Below are positions 34,678 to 43,817 of a stretch of DNA of 64,000 nucleotides, piece by piece (the first letter of the stretch is position 1; every line of letters begins with the position of its first letter). The position numbers and the translations under genes are program-made. A model generated the notes under the pieces. The model was not told where the DNA came from and did no database searches. It saw only the letters and a program-made list of their open reading frames with translations. Source of the DNA: SZUA-442 sp963753185 (GTDB lineage Bacteria > Actinomycetota > Acidimicrobiia > Spongiisociales > UBA5794); the NCBI GenBank assembly GCA_963753185.1, contig CAVWBO010000007.1:744001-808000 (forward strand), in the 5' to 3' direction.

Positions 34678-36558
34678 TCAGAACGGCCAGATCAACGGGA
34701 TCAGGGCGACCGACGTGATGGTGAACAGGACCAGGAGCGGCCCACCCACTCTGATGTAGTGGCGGAAGGTGTAACCGCCTGGCGCCATCACCATGATGTT
34801 GGGAGCGGTCCCGATCGGTGTGAGGAATGCCGACGACGCCCCGACGGCCAGCGCCATCATCATCGGGCGCGGGCTCACGCCAAGCCCCGCCGCCGCGCTG
34901 AGGGCGATCGGTGCCATGAGAACGGCCGAGGCCGTGTTGCTGATGACCTGGGAGAACGCCGTCGTGACGAGGAAGATGCCTGCGAGCAGCGGGACAGGGC
35001 CGATGGCCCCGAGCGTCGAGACGAGTGCGTCGGCGATCTGCCTGGCGCCTCCCGTGGTGTCGAGTGCCACCGCCATCGGAATCATGGCCCCGATGAGGAT
35101 CACCGTCGACCACGACACCGCACGGTATGCCTGCGTCTTCGTGAGGCATCCCGTTGCCAGCATGGCCCCGGCAGCGAGCATCGACGCGACGACGACCGGA
35201 ACCGTCCCCGCAACCATGAGGACGACCATGGCGCCGAGGATGGCGACCGACAGCCAGGACTTCCGGTTCAGGCTCGCCACCTGGGTGGCCATCTCGTCCG
35301 GCTGTCCCACGACGACGAAGTTGCGTCGCTCCTCCGCCATCCTCGCAATGGCCGTCCACTTCCCACGGATCAGCAACGCGTCCCCGAACTGCAGGGTGTC
35401 TGTTACCGACAGCTGACGGTCACCACGGCGGATCCCCAACACCAACACGCCGAACGAACGGCCGATGACGCCCTCTTGGACCGTCCGCCCGATGTACGAC
35501 GAACGAGGGGTGAGGATCACCTCTGCCAGGCCGAGCTCCTGTGAGATCAGATCCGACAGGGTCGCCGGCGCATCGACGATCGGAAGGACGCCGAGCATCA
35601 TCTCGACCTCGAGGCGCCTCGCCTGCTCGGGGGTTCCCGACACGATGAGGATGTCGTTGCGCTCGATGACCCGATCCGGGTCGGGAAGGGCCGATCGATC
35701 GGTCGCGAACTCGTCGAGCCTGTGGCGGACGACCGAGGCAGCGCTCTCCTCGGATGGGTCGATCTCGTGTGTGCGAATCTGGAGGACGGTCACGCCGAAC
35801 CGTTTCCGGATGTCGGCGGAGCGCAGGGTCTCTCCTCTCAGGGCTGATGCTTTACGCACACGCATCCGGTACAGCTCCCCATTGAGGGAATACACGGCAG
35901 CGAGCTCGTCGACCTCCTTGTCGAGAACTACCGGAGCGCTTCCCGTCGCATGGGTGGGCAGGAGCCTGCGACCGAGGGTGGCCATGTAGGCGACGCCCAC
36001 GACGAGGAGGGGCACACCGATGAACGAGAACTCGAAGAACCCGAACTCCTCGAATCCGGCCGCACGGAGGGCGTCCGAGGCAACGATGTTCGGAGGCGTC
36101 CCGGTGAGTGTGAGCAGCCCTCCGGCGTTCGCCGCGAAGGCGACCGGCATGAGGTACACAGCGGGCGTCGAGCGTACGCCCCAGGCTGCGACGACCACTG
36201 CCGGCATCAGCGTCGCGACCGTGCCGGAGTTCGAGATGAATCCCGAAAGGGCAGCTGTCGCCACCATCGCGAGGATGAGGAGGCGGAGCTTGCTGCCGTG
36301 AGCGCTCCCGATCAGCTTGTCACCGAACAAGGCCGTCACCCCCGTTCGGCTCAGGCCCTCGCCGACGATGAACAACGACGCGATCATGATCACCGTCGGG
36401 TTCGCGAAGCCGGAGAAGGCCTCCTCGAGGGTCACGATGTTGGTGAGGTAGAGGGCGAGCAGGGACGCCACGGCGACCAGGTCGGGCTGGAACCTTCCCC
36501 ACACGAACAGGGCCATCGTCATGCCGAGGATGACAAACGTGATGGTCATGTCGCTCAC
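34678..36558 (-). CDS. SLC13/DASS-family permease with two RCK_C (TrkA-C) domains
   Basis: About 626 residues from GTG 36558, with ggggg five bases before it; ATG 36549 or 36588 are alternatives. An N-terminal transporter half (about 1-180) has GFANPTVIMIASLFIVGEGL and SNSGTVATLMP. Two soluble RCK_C regulatory domains (about 205-370) follow, then the second transporter half with MIPMAVALDTTGGARQIA and SNTASAVLMAPIALSAA. This order is the sulfate/dicarboxylate-type permease with cytoplasmic ligand-binding insert. Substrate is likely an anion such as sulfate or a dicarboxylate with Na+ or H+. It converges on the hydratase gene. Confidence 0.87.
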   Translation of the reverse strand: MSDMTITFVILGMTMALFVWGRFQPDLVAVASLLALYLTNIVTLEEAFSGFANPTVIMIASLFIVGEGLSRTGVTALFGDKLIGSAHGSKLRLLILAMVATAALSGFISNSGTVATLMPAVVVAAWGVRSTPAVYLMPVAFAANAGGLLTLTGTPPNIVASDALRAAGFEEFGFFEFSFIGVPLLVVGVAYMATLGRRLLPTHATGSAPVVLDKEVDELAAVYSLNGELYRMRVRKASALRGETLRSADIRKRFGVTVLQIRTHEIDPSEESAASVVRHRLDEFATDRSALPDPDRVIERNDILIVSGTPEQARRLEVEMMLGVLPIVDAPATLSDLISQELGLAEVILTPRSSYIGRTVQEGVIGRSFGVLVLGIRRGDRQLSVTDTLQFGDALLIRGKWTAIARMAEERRNFVVVGQPDEMATQVASLNRKSWLSVAILGAMVVLMVAGTVPVVVASMLAAGAMLATGCLTKTQAYRAVSWSTVILIGAMIPMAVALDTTGGARQIADALVSTLGAIGPVPLLAGIFLVTTAFSQVISNTASAVLMAPIALSAAAGLGVSPRPMMMALAVGASSAFLTPIGTAPNIMVMAPGGYTFRHYIRVGGPLLVLFTITSVALIPLIWPF

Positions 36559-36630
36559 GCTGACCCCCGATGAAGCAACCGCACCCATTCTCGCCGGTCG
36601 CGGGGCCGTGTGATGCATCCGGAAACGACG

Positions 36631-36655
36631 GAGCCCCTCCATGGAGGAGGGGCTC
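36631..36655 (-). terminator. Rho-independent-like terminator after tRNA-Pro
   Basis: GAGCCCCTCC (36631-36640) and GGAGGGGCTC (36646-36655) form a perfect 10-bp stem with a five-base loop, four bases beyond the tRNA 3' end. On the minus strand it is followed by cgtcgtttcc, a weak T stretch. Confidence 0.7.
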
Positions 36656-36658
36656 TCG

Positions 36659-36732
36659 TCGGGACGGTCGGATTTGAACCGACGACCTCATCGTCCCGAA
36701 CGATGCGCGCTGCCAAACTGCGCCACGTCCCG
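36659..36732 (-). tRNA. tRNA-Pro (anticodon CGG)
   Basis: Cloverleaf read on the minus strand. Acceptor CGGGACG pairs with CGTCCCG. The D arm is GCGC-loop-GCGC. The anticodon stem CATCG/CGATG encloses loop TTCGGGA, giving anticodon CGG for codon CCG. The variable loop is AGGTC and the T arm GTCGG-TTCAAAT-CCGAC, discriminator A. No CCA is encoded. It sits between the CorC-type gene and a terminator. Confidence 0.95.
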
Positions 36733-36752
36733 AAGAACGAAATGGTACTGCC

Positions 36753-38000
36753 CTAATCGATCCTCTCGACACGGACACGGTCGATTCGTTGTCTCTCCAT
36801 GGCAAGGACGGTGTAGCGGAAGTCGCCGTCGGTGATCTGATCCCCCTCATCGGGGATGCGTCCGCACAGGGCCATGATGAATCCTCCGACCGTCGAGTAT
36901 GGCCCGTCCGTCAGGTTGTAATCGACCGCTGTCTCGAGGTCGTCGATGTCGAGGCGCCCGTCCGCTATCCACAGACGCGGTCCCAGGGTCGTCACGGCCG
37001 GCGCACCGGGATCGAACTCGTCCTGGAGTTCACCGACGAGCTCCGCCACGAGGTCCTTGATCGTGACGATGCCCTCGACACCACCGTGCTCGTCGACGAC
37101 GACCGCCATCGCATACCGGCGGGCTCGCATGAGGCCGAGCGTGTCGAGGACCGACATCGTCTCAGGGACGTAGTTCGGTGGCCTGATGAGCCTCGCCATG
37201 TCAGCGTCATCGACCTCCTGTCGCAGCAGGAGGTCCTTCACGTGGATGATGCCGACCAGCTCATCGAGGTCGGACGCGGTGACAGGGAAACGGGAGTGAC
37301 CCGTCTCGCTCACGGCGGCCCTCACATCATCGCTCGTCAGCGGTAGGCCGATCGAGACGATGTCCAGTCGGGGAGTCATGACCTCGCGGACAGCCCTGTC
37401 GGCCAGGTGGAACAGAGCGTCGATGATCTCGCGCTCGGCCTCGCGGATCTGGCCTCCGCGTTGTCCGAGTGCGGCGAGGGCTCGGATGTCGTCCTCGGTG
37501 GGTCCTCCGTCTGCACCGTCGATCCGGACGCCCAAGATGGCGAGGATGCCCCTTGTGATGGCGGAGAAGAACGAGGCGACAGGGGCCAGGACGATCGAGA
37601 GTCGAGAGATCGTGGGGGCAACGGCGAGGGAGAACCTCTCCGGGTACCGGGCAGCAAGGGTCTTCGGGGTGATCTCGCCGAACACGAGGAGGACCGATGT
37701 CATGACTGCGGTGGCGACCCACGGGCCCCACGTCTCCCCGAGGAGTGAGATGAACAGGATCGTGGCGACGGACGCCGAGAGGATGTTCACGACGTTGTTC
37801 GCGACGAGCAGCGTCGAGAGCATCCGTTCGGGCTCGGACACGAGCTTCTCGAGCCGCTGACCCCTCGGTCCGTCCTCGGCGAGCTGGTGGACGCGCTCGC
37901 GCGAGATGCCGATCAGGGCCGTCTCCGAACCCGAGAAGAAGCCCGACAGGACGGTGCAGACCGCGAGGATCGCCAGGTACACGAAGGTTTCGGACGTCAT
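36753..38000 (-). CDS. CorC/HlyC-family (CNNM) membrane protein with CBS pair
   Basis: 415 residues. An N-terminal DUF21/CNNM domain has four membrane segments with SGFFSGSETALIGISRERVHQL. A linker, then a CBS pair (about 195-320: VMTPRLDIVSIGLPLT, DTLGLMRARRYAMAVVVDEHGG, TIKDLVAELVGEL), and a C-terminal CorC_HlyC domain (VGGFIMALCGRIPDEGDQI) follow. The family is linked to magnesium or cobalt export and its regulation by nucleotides on the CBS pair; the term hemolysin is historical. The gene lies just upstream of tRNA-Pro on the same strand. Confidence 0.92.
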   Translation of the reverse strand: MTSETFVYLAILAVCTVLSGFFSGSETALIGISRERVHQLAEDGPRGQRLEKLVSEPERMLSTLLVANNVVNILSASVATILFISLLGETWGPWVATAVMTSVLLVFGEITPKTLAARYPERFSLAVAPTISRLSIVLAPVASFFSAITRGILAILGVRIDGADGGPTEDDIRALAALGQRGGQIREAEREIIDALFHLADRAVREVMTPRLDIVSIGLPLTSDDVRAAVSETGHSRFPVTASDLDELVGIIHVKDLLLRQEVDDADMARLIRPPNYVPETMSVLDTLGLMRARRYAMAVVVDEHGGVEGIVTIKDLVAELVGELQDEFDPGAPAVTTLGPRLWIADGRLDIDDLETAVDYNLTDGPYSTVGGFIMALCGRIPDEGDQITDGDFRYTVLAMERQRIDRVRVERID

Positions 38001-38049
38001 GATTGCATAGGCATCGGCGCCCCGGCACCCGAAGGGCCCCGTTCCGCCA

Positions 38050-38412
38050 TCACGGCCTCGACGACACCGGCAGGACCGCGGCGCGCACCTCGGATGTCGA
38101 TGCGTCCTTACCGATCCAAGTGTCGGCGCCTGCCCGTCTGGCGAGGAAGGCGTCCGCTTCGCGATCGAGGATGATCGTGACCGGAATGGGGTCGGCGATC
38201 GTCTCCGCCCTCACGGCACGGGTCACCGCCATGGCGCCCATGGCACCGACCTGCATGTCGACGAGCACCCGATCGACTCCGTGATCGCGTGCTGCGGAGG
38301 GTGCGGTGCCCGGGTCTGCGTGGTCGATGACCGTGACGTCGGCGCTCGACAGGACGGCATGGACCCAGTCGATGACGGAAGGACGGTCCGCAACGAGGAG
38401 GACGGTTGGCAT
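38050..38412 (-). CDS. Degenerate response-regulator receiver domain protein
   Basis: 120 residues from ATG 38412 (MPTVLLVADRPSV). The fold pattern is a receiver: the first strand VLLVAD, then VDRVLVDMQVG with an Asp at 52 in the phosphoacceptor place, PVTIILDREAD, and GADTWIGKDAS with Lys102. One residue of the N-terminal acidic pair is replaced (AD rather than DD), and the Thr/Ser before the Ala is not evident. It may work without phosphorylation. No output domain is attached. It is divergent from the NfeD gene with an 85-base gap. Confidence 0.7.
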   Translation of the reverse strand: MPTVLLVADRPSVIDWVHAVLSSADVTVIDHADPGTAPSAARDHGVDRVLVDMQVGAMGAMAVTRAVRAETIADPIPVTIILDREADAFLARRAGADTWIGKDASTSEVRAAVLPVSSRP

Positions 38413-38497
38413 GGCGATCATCGTACCGGCTCCGGAGCACCTCATGGGCCTCAGGGCCGGCGGCGCGTCATGGGCGTGTCCTGCGTACCCTTGCGCG

Positions 38498-39826
38498 GTG
38501 CGCATGCTCCGATCGATAGCCGGCACCCTGATCGCTGTAGGGGTGCTGACGGGTGGTGTGGCCCTGGCCCAAACGGACGAGGATCCGATCGTCGTGATCG
38601 AGGTCGGTGGTCCGATGGACCAGAGGCTCATCGACTTCGTCGTCGGTGCGATCGATTCCGAGGATGCCCACGCATTCGTGCTGAAGATCGACAGCCCCGG
38701 TGTGTCCTCCGGTGACATCCAGGAGCTCTACGACGCCCTCGTGCGGGCACCGGTGCCGGTCATCTCGTGGATCGGTCCGAGCCCAGCCGTGGCATTCGGG
38801 GGGTCCGCCTACCTCGCGAACCACTCCGACGTGCGCTCAGCGGCGCCCGGGTCGTCGGTGGGGTATCTCGAGCCAGCGGTCCAGACGGGAGGCGTCGAGC
38901 CTGCGACAACCGTCCCCTCACCGGATCCTGAAGGGTTCGACGAGGCAGTCGACGCTCTCGCGTCAGACATCGTGGTCGTCGGCGAGTCGATCCCCACGGT
39001 GCCAGGATTCGTGGATCGGCTCGATCCCGCCCTCGGGCAACTCATCGTGTCGCTCGACGGAACGACGATCCAGCGAGGTGACGCGACCTTCGCGCTCTCG
39101 ACGGCGCGCATCGAGTCGATCGACGGCCAGGACGTCCTCGTGCCTGACCGTCCGGTCAGGTTTGTGGCGCCGGGCATCCTCGATCGGTTCCTCCGCCTGG
39201 GGGCTTCCCCAGAGATTGCATTCCTGTTCCTCGTAGTCGGTCTCGCGTTCGCCGTCTTCGAGTTCTATGCGGCCGGAAGCGGACTCATGGCGTTCGTCGC
39301 AGCGCTCGCGCTGACGGTCTCCGGATACGGCCTCGCCACCCTGCCGATCAGATGGCCAGCGGTCGCGATGGTCCTCGGCGGCATCGCTGTGATGGTGTGG
39401 GGGTTCGTCCTCAACAGGGTCGACTGGAGGGCGTTCCTCGGCGTGGTGATGGTGCTGATCGGAGGATTCACGTTCACGACGACCGGCCCTGCCTATCCAC
39501 CCGCTGCGTGGATGGTGATCATGGCCACGGCGGCGGCCACCGTGTTCATCTGGTACTCGCTCACGACCGTGGTGCGGGCGAGGTTCGCGACGCCGACGGT
39601 TGGCCGCGAGGAGCTCCTCGGCAAGCGATGCCTGGTCGTCGACACGCTCGACCCCGTCGGAGTGGTCGCCGTGGACGGTGCCCGTTGGCGTGCCACGGCC
39701 GATCGCGGAATCGAGATCGCCGCAGGTGCCGCGGGTGAGATCGTCGGAGTCACGGGCCTCGTCCTCGAGATCGACCCCGTCGTGCCTCGACCACCGCGAT
39801 CCGAAGGTTCCGCGCGAAATTCGTGA
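38498..39826 (+). CDS. nfeD: NfeD-family membrane protein with ClpP-like serine protease domain
   Basis: About 442 residues from GTG 38498 (ATG 38504 is equally possible). Signal or anchor MLRSIAGTLIAVGVLTGGVALAQ is followed by a ClpP/crotonase-like domain (VVIEVGGPMDQRLIDFVVGAI, LKIDSPGVSSGDIQELYDAL, VAFGGSAYLANHSDV). Several membrane spans (about 235-350) come next, and a C-terminal NfeD OB-fold (GREELLGKRCLVVDTLDPVGVV). Long NfeD proteins cleave or chaperone stomatin-type partners in membrane quality control. No stomatin gene is adjacent here, which is unusual. Confidence 0.88.
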   Translation: MRMLRSIAGTLIAVGVLTGGVALAQTDEDPIVVIEVGGPMDQRLIDFVVGAIDSEDAHAFVLKIDSPGVSSGDIQELYDALVRAPVPVISWIGPSPAVAFGGSAYLANHSDVRSAAPGSSVGYLEPAVQTGGVEPATTVPSPDPEGFDEAVDALASDIVVVGESIPTVPGFVDRLDPALGQLIVSLDGTTIQRGDATFALSTARIESIDGQDVLVPDRPVRFVAPGILDRFLRLGASPEIAFLFLVVGLAFAVFEFYAAGSGLMAFVAALALTVSGYGLATLPIRWPAVAMVLGGIAVMVWGFVLNRVDWRAFLGVVMVLIGGFTFTTTGPAYPPAAWMVIMATAAATVFIWYSLTTVVRARFATPTVGREELLGKRCLVVDTLDPVGVVAVDGARWRATADRGIEIAAGAAGEIVGVTGLVLEIDPVVPRPPRSEGSARNS

Positions 39827-39903
39827 CGTTCTCCACATTTCGCTGGACGCGTGGCACTGACGGGAGTAGGTTCGCTCGGTGACTGTGCTGGCGGCACATT
39901 CGC

Positions 39904-40191
39904 ATGCAGCTCGAGATACCCCTATCGAAAGAGTCGGAGATGTCACTTGATCGTTCCTGGCAACCGGTCGCGCTCTGCAGCGGGAATCACTCCCACCTCT
40001 TCTTCCCCCCGAGCACGCAGGAACGAAAGGACGAGAGGGAACGACGCGAGATGCGGGCGAAGGCCGTGTGCCAGGTCTGCCCTGTCAAGTCGGAGTGCCG
40101 TGACTACGCCATGTCGATCCGAGAGCCGTATGGCATCTGGGGCGGCCTGACAGAGATCGAGCGTCGACAGGCCCTCTCGAGGATGTACTGA
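39904..40191 (+). CDS. WhiB-family iron-sulfur transcription regulator
   Basis: 95 residues. Cluster ligands are Cys25, Cys56, Cys59 and Cys65 (ALC...AVCQVCPVKSEC), followed by the G(I/V)WGG turn (GIWGGLTEIERRQ) that contacts sigma factor. WhiB proteins occur essentially only in Actinobacteria and their phages, so this supports the taxonomic placement. Start is ATG 39904 or 39940 (MSLDRSWQP); neither has a strong ribosome binding site. The gene ends three bases before the convergent selB stop. Confidence 0.95.
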   Translation: MQLEIPLSKESEMSLDRSWQPVALCSGNHSHLFFPPSTQERKDERERREMRAKAVCQVCPVKSECRDYAMSIREPYGIWGGLTEIERRQALSRMY

Positions 40192-40194
40192 GCG

Positions 40195-41965
40195 TCAGGT
40201 TCGCACCGAACGGCGGTCCCCTTCGCGCCTCGTTCGCCCGATCGAGTCGAGCCACTCGAGGACCGGAACCGCTTGACGACGGGCCATGCCGAAGTGGTCG
40301 CGGAACTCGGACACCGTGAAACCGTCCGGCAGTTCCGACACGCGGTCCCGGATGTCGGCGACCTGCGCCGCGGTGAACGCCAGGTCATCGCCCATGCGCA
40401 CGATGCGCCCCTCGCGGATGAGGTGGTGGACGAGCTCGTCGCCGAGCCCGAGCGCAGATATGCGCGGGACGTCGTATGACGCGCCGAGCACCTCGCATGC
40501 CTCCTCACATCGTCGCAGGTCGTCGTCGGAGATGCTCACCGTGAATGAGGCCAGGCGGACGTACGCCGACGTCGACGCGACGCTCGCACCGGTCACATCG
40601 GTCCCACCAAGCACGGCATCGATGATGGAACCGTCGACTCCGAGCGATGACGCCAGCTCCTGTTTCGGGATGCCAGGCCGAGTCGGATGGGCGTCGTGGT
40701 AGGCGCCTGCGCGACGCATCGCCTCGTCACGGAGTGCCTCGGCCTCGCGACGCGAGAGCCGGACGGTTCCGGCCTTGACACCCCCACTCGGTTCGGATCC
40801 CCCCGTTGCCGAGAGGATGTCGTTCAGGCGCATCGAGCCGTGAACGTCGAGCAGCGCATCCACGCGGCCCATCGGATCGGGCACGGCTGCGGACAGCAGC
40901 TCGACGTCTGCTGCGGACGGACGAAGGGTGGGAACCGGATCGAGGACGATCCCGCCACCGACGACAGCCTTCCTTCCGGCGTCGCGAAGGATGATCCTGT
41001 CTCCCATCGCCGCTGGCACCGGCTCGGCCACGACCATGATGTACGCATCGGTGCCGCTGATGCGGCGGATGGATGTGGGCCTCGATGCAGTCCCCACATG
41101 GAGATGGAACGCACCACGATCGGGTATCGCTTCGAAGCGACGTGTCGGTGCGAGGGTGACGAGCATGCGGTCGGTTACGGCCACCGAGCCGCGCGAAGCG
41201 ATCAGGGCGCCCCTGTCGATTGCAGGTCCCGATCCGACGATGTTCAGAGCGGCGCGCATTCCGGTCCCGACCTTCACAGCCGATTGCCCGTGGTGCTGGA
41301 TGCCGCGAACCCTCACATCGTGGCCGCCTGGCTGTGACACAACGACATCGTCGAGCGAGACCTCACCAGAGGCGACCGTTCCTGTGATGATCTGCCCCGC
41401 ACCCGACATCGAGAACGAGCGATCCACCCACATCCTGAACGGACCGGACCTGTCCCCTGGCGACGCGTCGAGGGCGTCGGCGAGACGCGAACGCAGGGCG
41501 TCCAGACCGTATCCGGTGACTGCGGAAACCTCGACGATCGGCCACCCCTCGAGCCTCGTTCCCTCGATCTCATCCATCACCTCGAGCGTTGCGAGCTCGA
41601 CGGTGTCCTCGTCCGCGAGGTCCACCCTGGTGAGGGCGATCACGCCGGTCGGGACGTGGAGCAGGTCGAGCACTGCCGCGTGCTCCTCTGACTGAGGCAT
41701 CCAACCGCTGTCCGCCGCCACCACGAACATGGCGCAATCGAGCGCACCGACACCGGCGAGCATGTTCTTGATGAACCTCTCGTGGCCGGGCACGTCGATG
41801 AATCCGACGTCGTGGCCCCCGATCGTGGCCCACGCGAAACCGAGGTCGATCGTCAGGCCAGCGCGCCTTTTCCTCCGCCAACCTGTCAGGGTCGATCCCG
41901 GTGAGCGCCTGTACGAGTGTCGACTTGCCGTGATCGACGTGACCGGCAGTTCCGATGATCGGCAT
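40195..41965 (-). CDS. selB: Selenocysteine-specific elongation factor SelB, frame broken once
   Basis: About 589 residues if one frame change is repaired. The ATG start at 41965 gives MPIIGTAGHVDHGKSTLVQA (G1), running to DPDRLAEEK. One extra base in aaaagg near 41866 shifts the frame. Without it the sequence reads EEKRAGLTIDLGFAWATIGG, the canonical SelB G2, then DVPGHERFIKNMLAG (G3). A GTPase, three beta-barrel domains, and C-terminal winged helices for SECIS binding (GIPKQELASSLGVD; FTVSEFRDHFGMARRQAV) follow. It delivers Sec-tRNA to UGA codons. It is coupled to selA, whose stop is one base upstream of its start. Confidence 0.92.
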
Positions 41966-41966
41966 G

Positions 41967-43307
41967 TCAACGGGTCGCGGCGGTCAGTGCGCTGCGGACG
42001 AGTTCGTCATCTTCGGGAAGGACCGATCGCAGGTCGAGCACCACGGCTCCCTCGCGCCGTGTCGCCACGACAGGGACTGGCGCATCGACGAGCGCCCGCC
42101 ACATCTCGTCGGCTGATCCTTCGATGCGGATCAGCGTCGTCGGGATCGTGGCGCCGGGCACCGAGCCCGCTCCGGGGACGGATCCACCCGGCACGAGCCG
42201 AGCTCCGGCGGTACCTCTCGCAACCGATGACGCCCTCTCCGTGATCGACTCGAGGGTTGCTCCCACCATGCGCCAGAACGGGATCGAGAGGACCTGGTGA
42301 CGCGCGTACAGTTCCAGCGTCGCGACCAGTGCCCCGATCGTGGGACCATCGAGCCGTACCGCACGTGCCATCGGATGCCGCTCGACGGTTCGAACGGCGA
42401 CCTCGGTGCCGACGAGTATCCCCGCCTGGGGTCCGCCGAGGAGCTTGTCGCCGGAGAAGAGGACGAGGTCGGCACCATCCTCGACCGCTTGGCGGACGCC
42501 CGGTTCGTGGGACAACCACTCGCGCGGCTGGTCGCCCAGCCACGGTGCGGAGCTGTCGAGGAGCCCGCTTCCGACGTCGTGGATGAACGGGATTCCGTGC
42601 TGGTGGGCGAGGCGTGCGAGGTCACCGGCCGCCACACACTCTGTGAACCCCTCCATTCGGTAGTTCGAGGGGTGGACAGCGAGGATGGCATCGACCGTTG
42701 CCGCGACGGACTCGAAGTCCGAAATCCGGGTCCTGTTGGTGGTGCCGACCTCGACCAGCTCGGCACCGCTCGCCGCCATCAGCTCGGGCAGGCGGAACGA
42801 GCCGCCGATCTCGATCAGCTCGCCCCGCGACACCGCGACCCTGCGCCCGGGCCCCGCGATCGATGCGATCGCGACCATCAGTGCTCCGGCAGCGTTGTTG
42901 ACGGCGAAGCCCGCCTCCGCGCCCGTGACGGCATTGAGCAGCGGCGACAAGTAGTCGTGGCGCTCGGCCCTCCGGCCCGTGCGGATATCGATCTCTACGT
43001 TCGCAGGTCGGACGGCGAGATTCCGTGCGATGTCAGCGGCGTCGGGGTGCACGGGTGCCCTTCCGAGATTCGTGTGGAGCAGGACGCCGGTTGCGTTGAT
43101 GACGGCGACAGGCCGGGCGGCGGCGATGTCGCCGAGGCGAATCCTCGCGGTGGCGGCGGGGTCAGACGTTCCTCCCGCCGAGATCGCCTCTCTCGTCGCT
43201 GCGATCTCGGCACGGCAGATCGCGACGACGATCGGCATCGGCAGATCGAACTCCATGGCGAGCTTCGAGGCGAGGGCGTCCGTGGATGGCAGGTCACGCA
43301 GGGTCAT
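41967..43307 (-). CDS. selA: L-seryl-tRNA(Sec) selenium transferase
   Basis: 446 residues from ATG 43307 (MTLRDLPSTDALASKL). It is a PLP enzyme of the SelA family with VINATGVLLHTNLGRAPV and NNAAGALMVAIASIAGPG. The PLP Lys lies in LVLFSGDKLLGGPQAGILVG. It converts Ser-tRNA(Sec) to Sec-tRNA(Sec) with selenophosphate. The frame is open further upstream, but this start fits the family. selC, selD and any selenoprotein gene are not in the window. Confidence 0.96.
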   Translation of the reverse strand: MTLRDLPSTDALASKLAMEFDLPMPIVVAICRAEIAATREAISAGGTSDPAATARIRLGDIAAARPVAVINATGVLLHTNLGRAPVHPDAADIARNLAVRPANVEIDIRTGRRAERHDYLSPLLNAVTGAEAGFAVNNAAGALMVAIASIAGPGRRVAVSRGELIEIGGSFRLPELMAASGAELVEVGTTNRTRISDFESVAATVDAILAVHPSNYRMEGFTECVAAGDLARLAHQHGIPFIHDVGSGLLDSSAPWLGDQPREWLSHEPGVRQAVEDGADLVLFSGDKLLGGPQAGILVGTEVAVRTVERHPMARAVRLDGPTIGALVATLELYARHQVLSIPFWRMVGATLESITERASSVARGTAGARLVPGGSVPGAGSVPGATIPTTLIRIEGSADEMWRALVDAPVPVVATRREGAVVLDLRSVLPEDDELVRSALTAATR

Positions 43308-43436
43308 GGGACGTCCAGCGTACCGGTTGCCTGCCGCCCGATCCCCCTTCCACGGGTCGCGTCGCACAACGGCCGCTCGACGCGAAGCTTCGAGAGTTCC
43401 TGACCGCGATCGGGCATCGTCGGCTACCTTCCCCTG

Positions 43437-43817
43437 ATGCGCATTCGCACGTGGTTGTTCGCCGGTTTCGTCATCGTGCCGGTCATCGAGGTCGTGGTGT
43501 TCGCCTTCGTCGGCACGCGGATCGGGATCTGGCCGACCCTCGCCCTCGTGATCATGACGGCGTTCCTCGGATCGTGGCTCGTTGCCAGGCAGGGCCGCGA
43601 GACGTGGTTCCGCTTCCGCAGCGAGGTCTCCGAAGGGAGGGTTCCGACGGTCACGATCGTCCATGGCGCATTGATAATCGTCGCAGGCGCCCTCCTCCTG
43701 ACGCCGGGCTTCCTGACCGACGCCGTCGGTTTCGCGCTCCTGGTTCCGGCCGTTCGCGAGACCTTGCGTCGGTGGGGGATCGCCCGCCTGTCGTCGGGAT
43801 GGATCGTCACGAAGTGA
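43437..43817 (+). CDS. FxsA-family membrane protein
   Basis: 126 residues. The signature is present: VPVIEVVVFAFVGTRIGIWPTLALV, AFLGSWLVARQGRETW and ALLLTPGFLTDAVGFALLVP. Three to four membrane spans with a cytoplasmic basic end. FxsA in E. coli relieves exclusion of phage T7 by plasmid F; its native role is unclear. It overlaps the NUDIX gene start (GTGA) and is divergent from selA by 129 bases. Confidence 0.9.
   Translation: MRIRTWLFAGFVIVPVIEVVVFAFVGTRIGIWPTLALVIMTAFLGSWLVARQGRETWFRFRSEVSEGRVPTVTIVHGALIIVAGALLLTPGFLTDAVGFALLVPAVRETLRRWGIARLSSGWIVTK

Noticed and set aside
43308..43436. Gap between selA and fxsA as a place for selC (tRNA-Sec)
   Set aside because: Neither strand shows a TCA anticodon in a suitable stem or the long variable arm and T arm.
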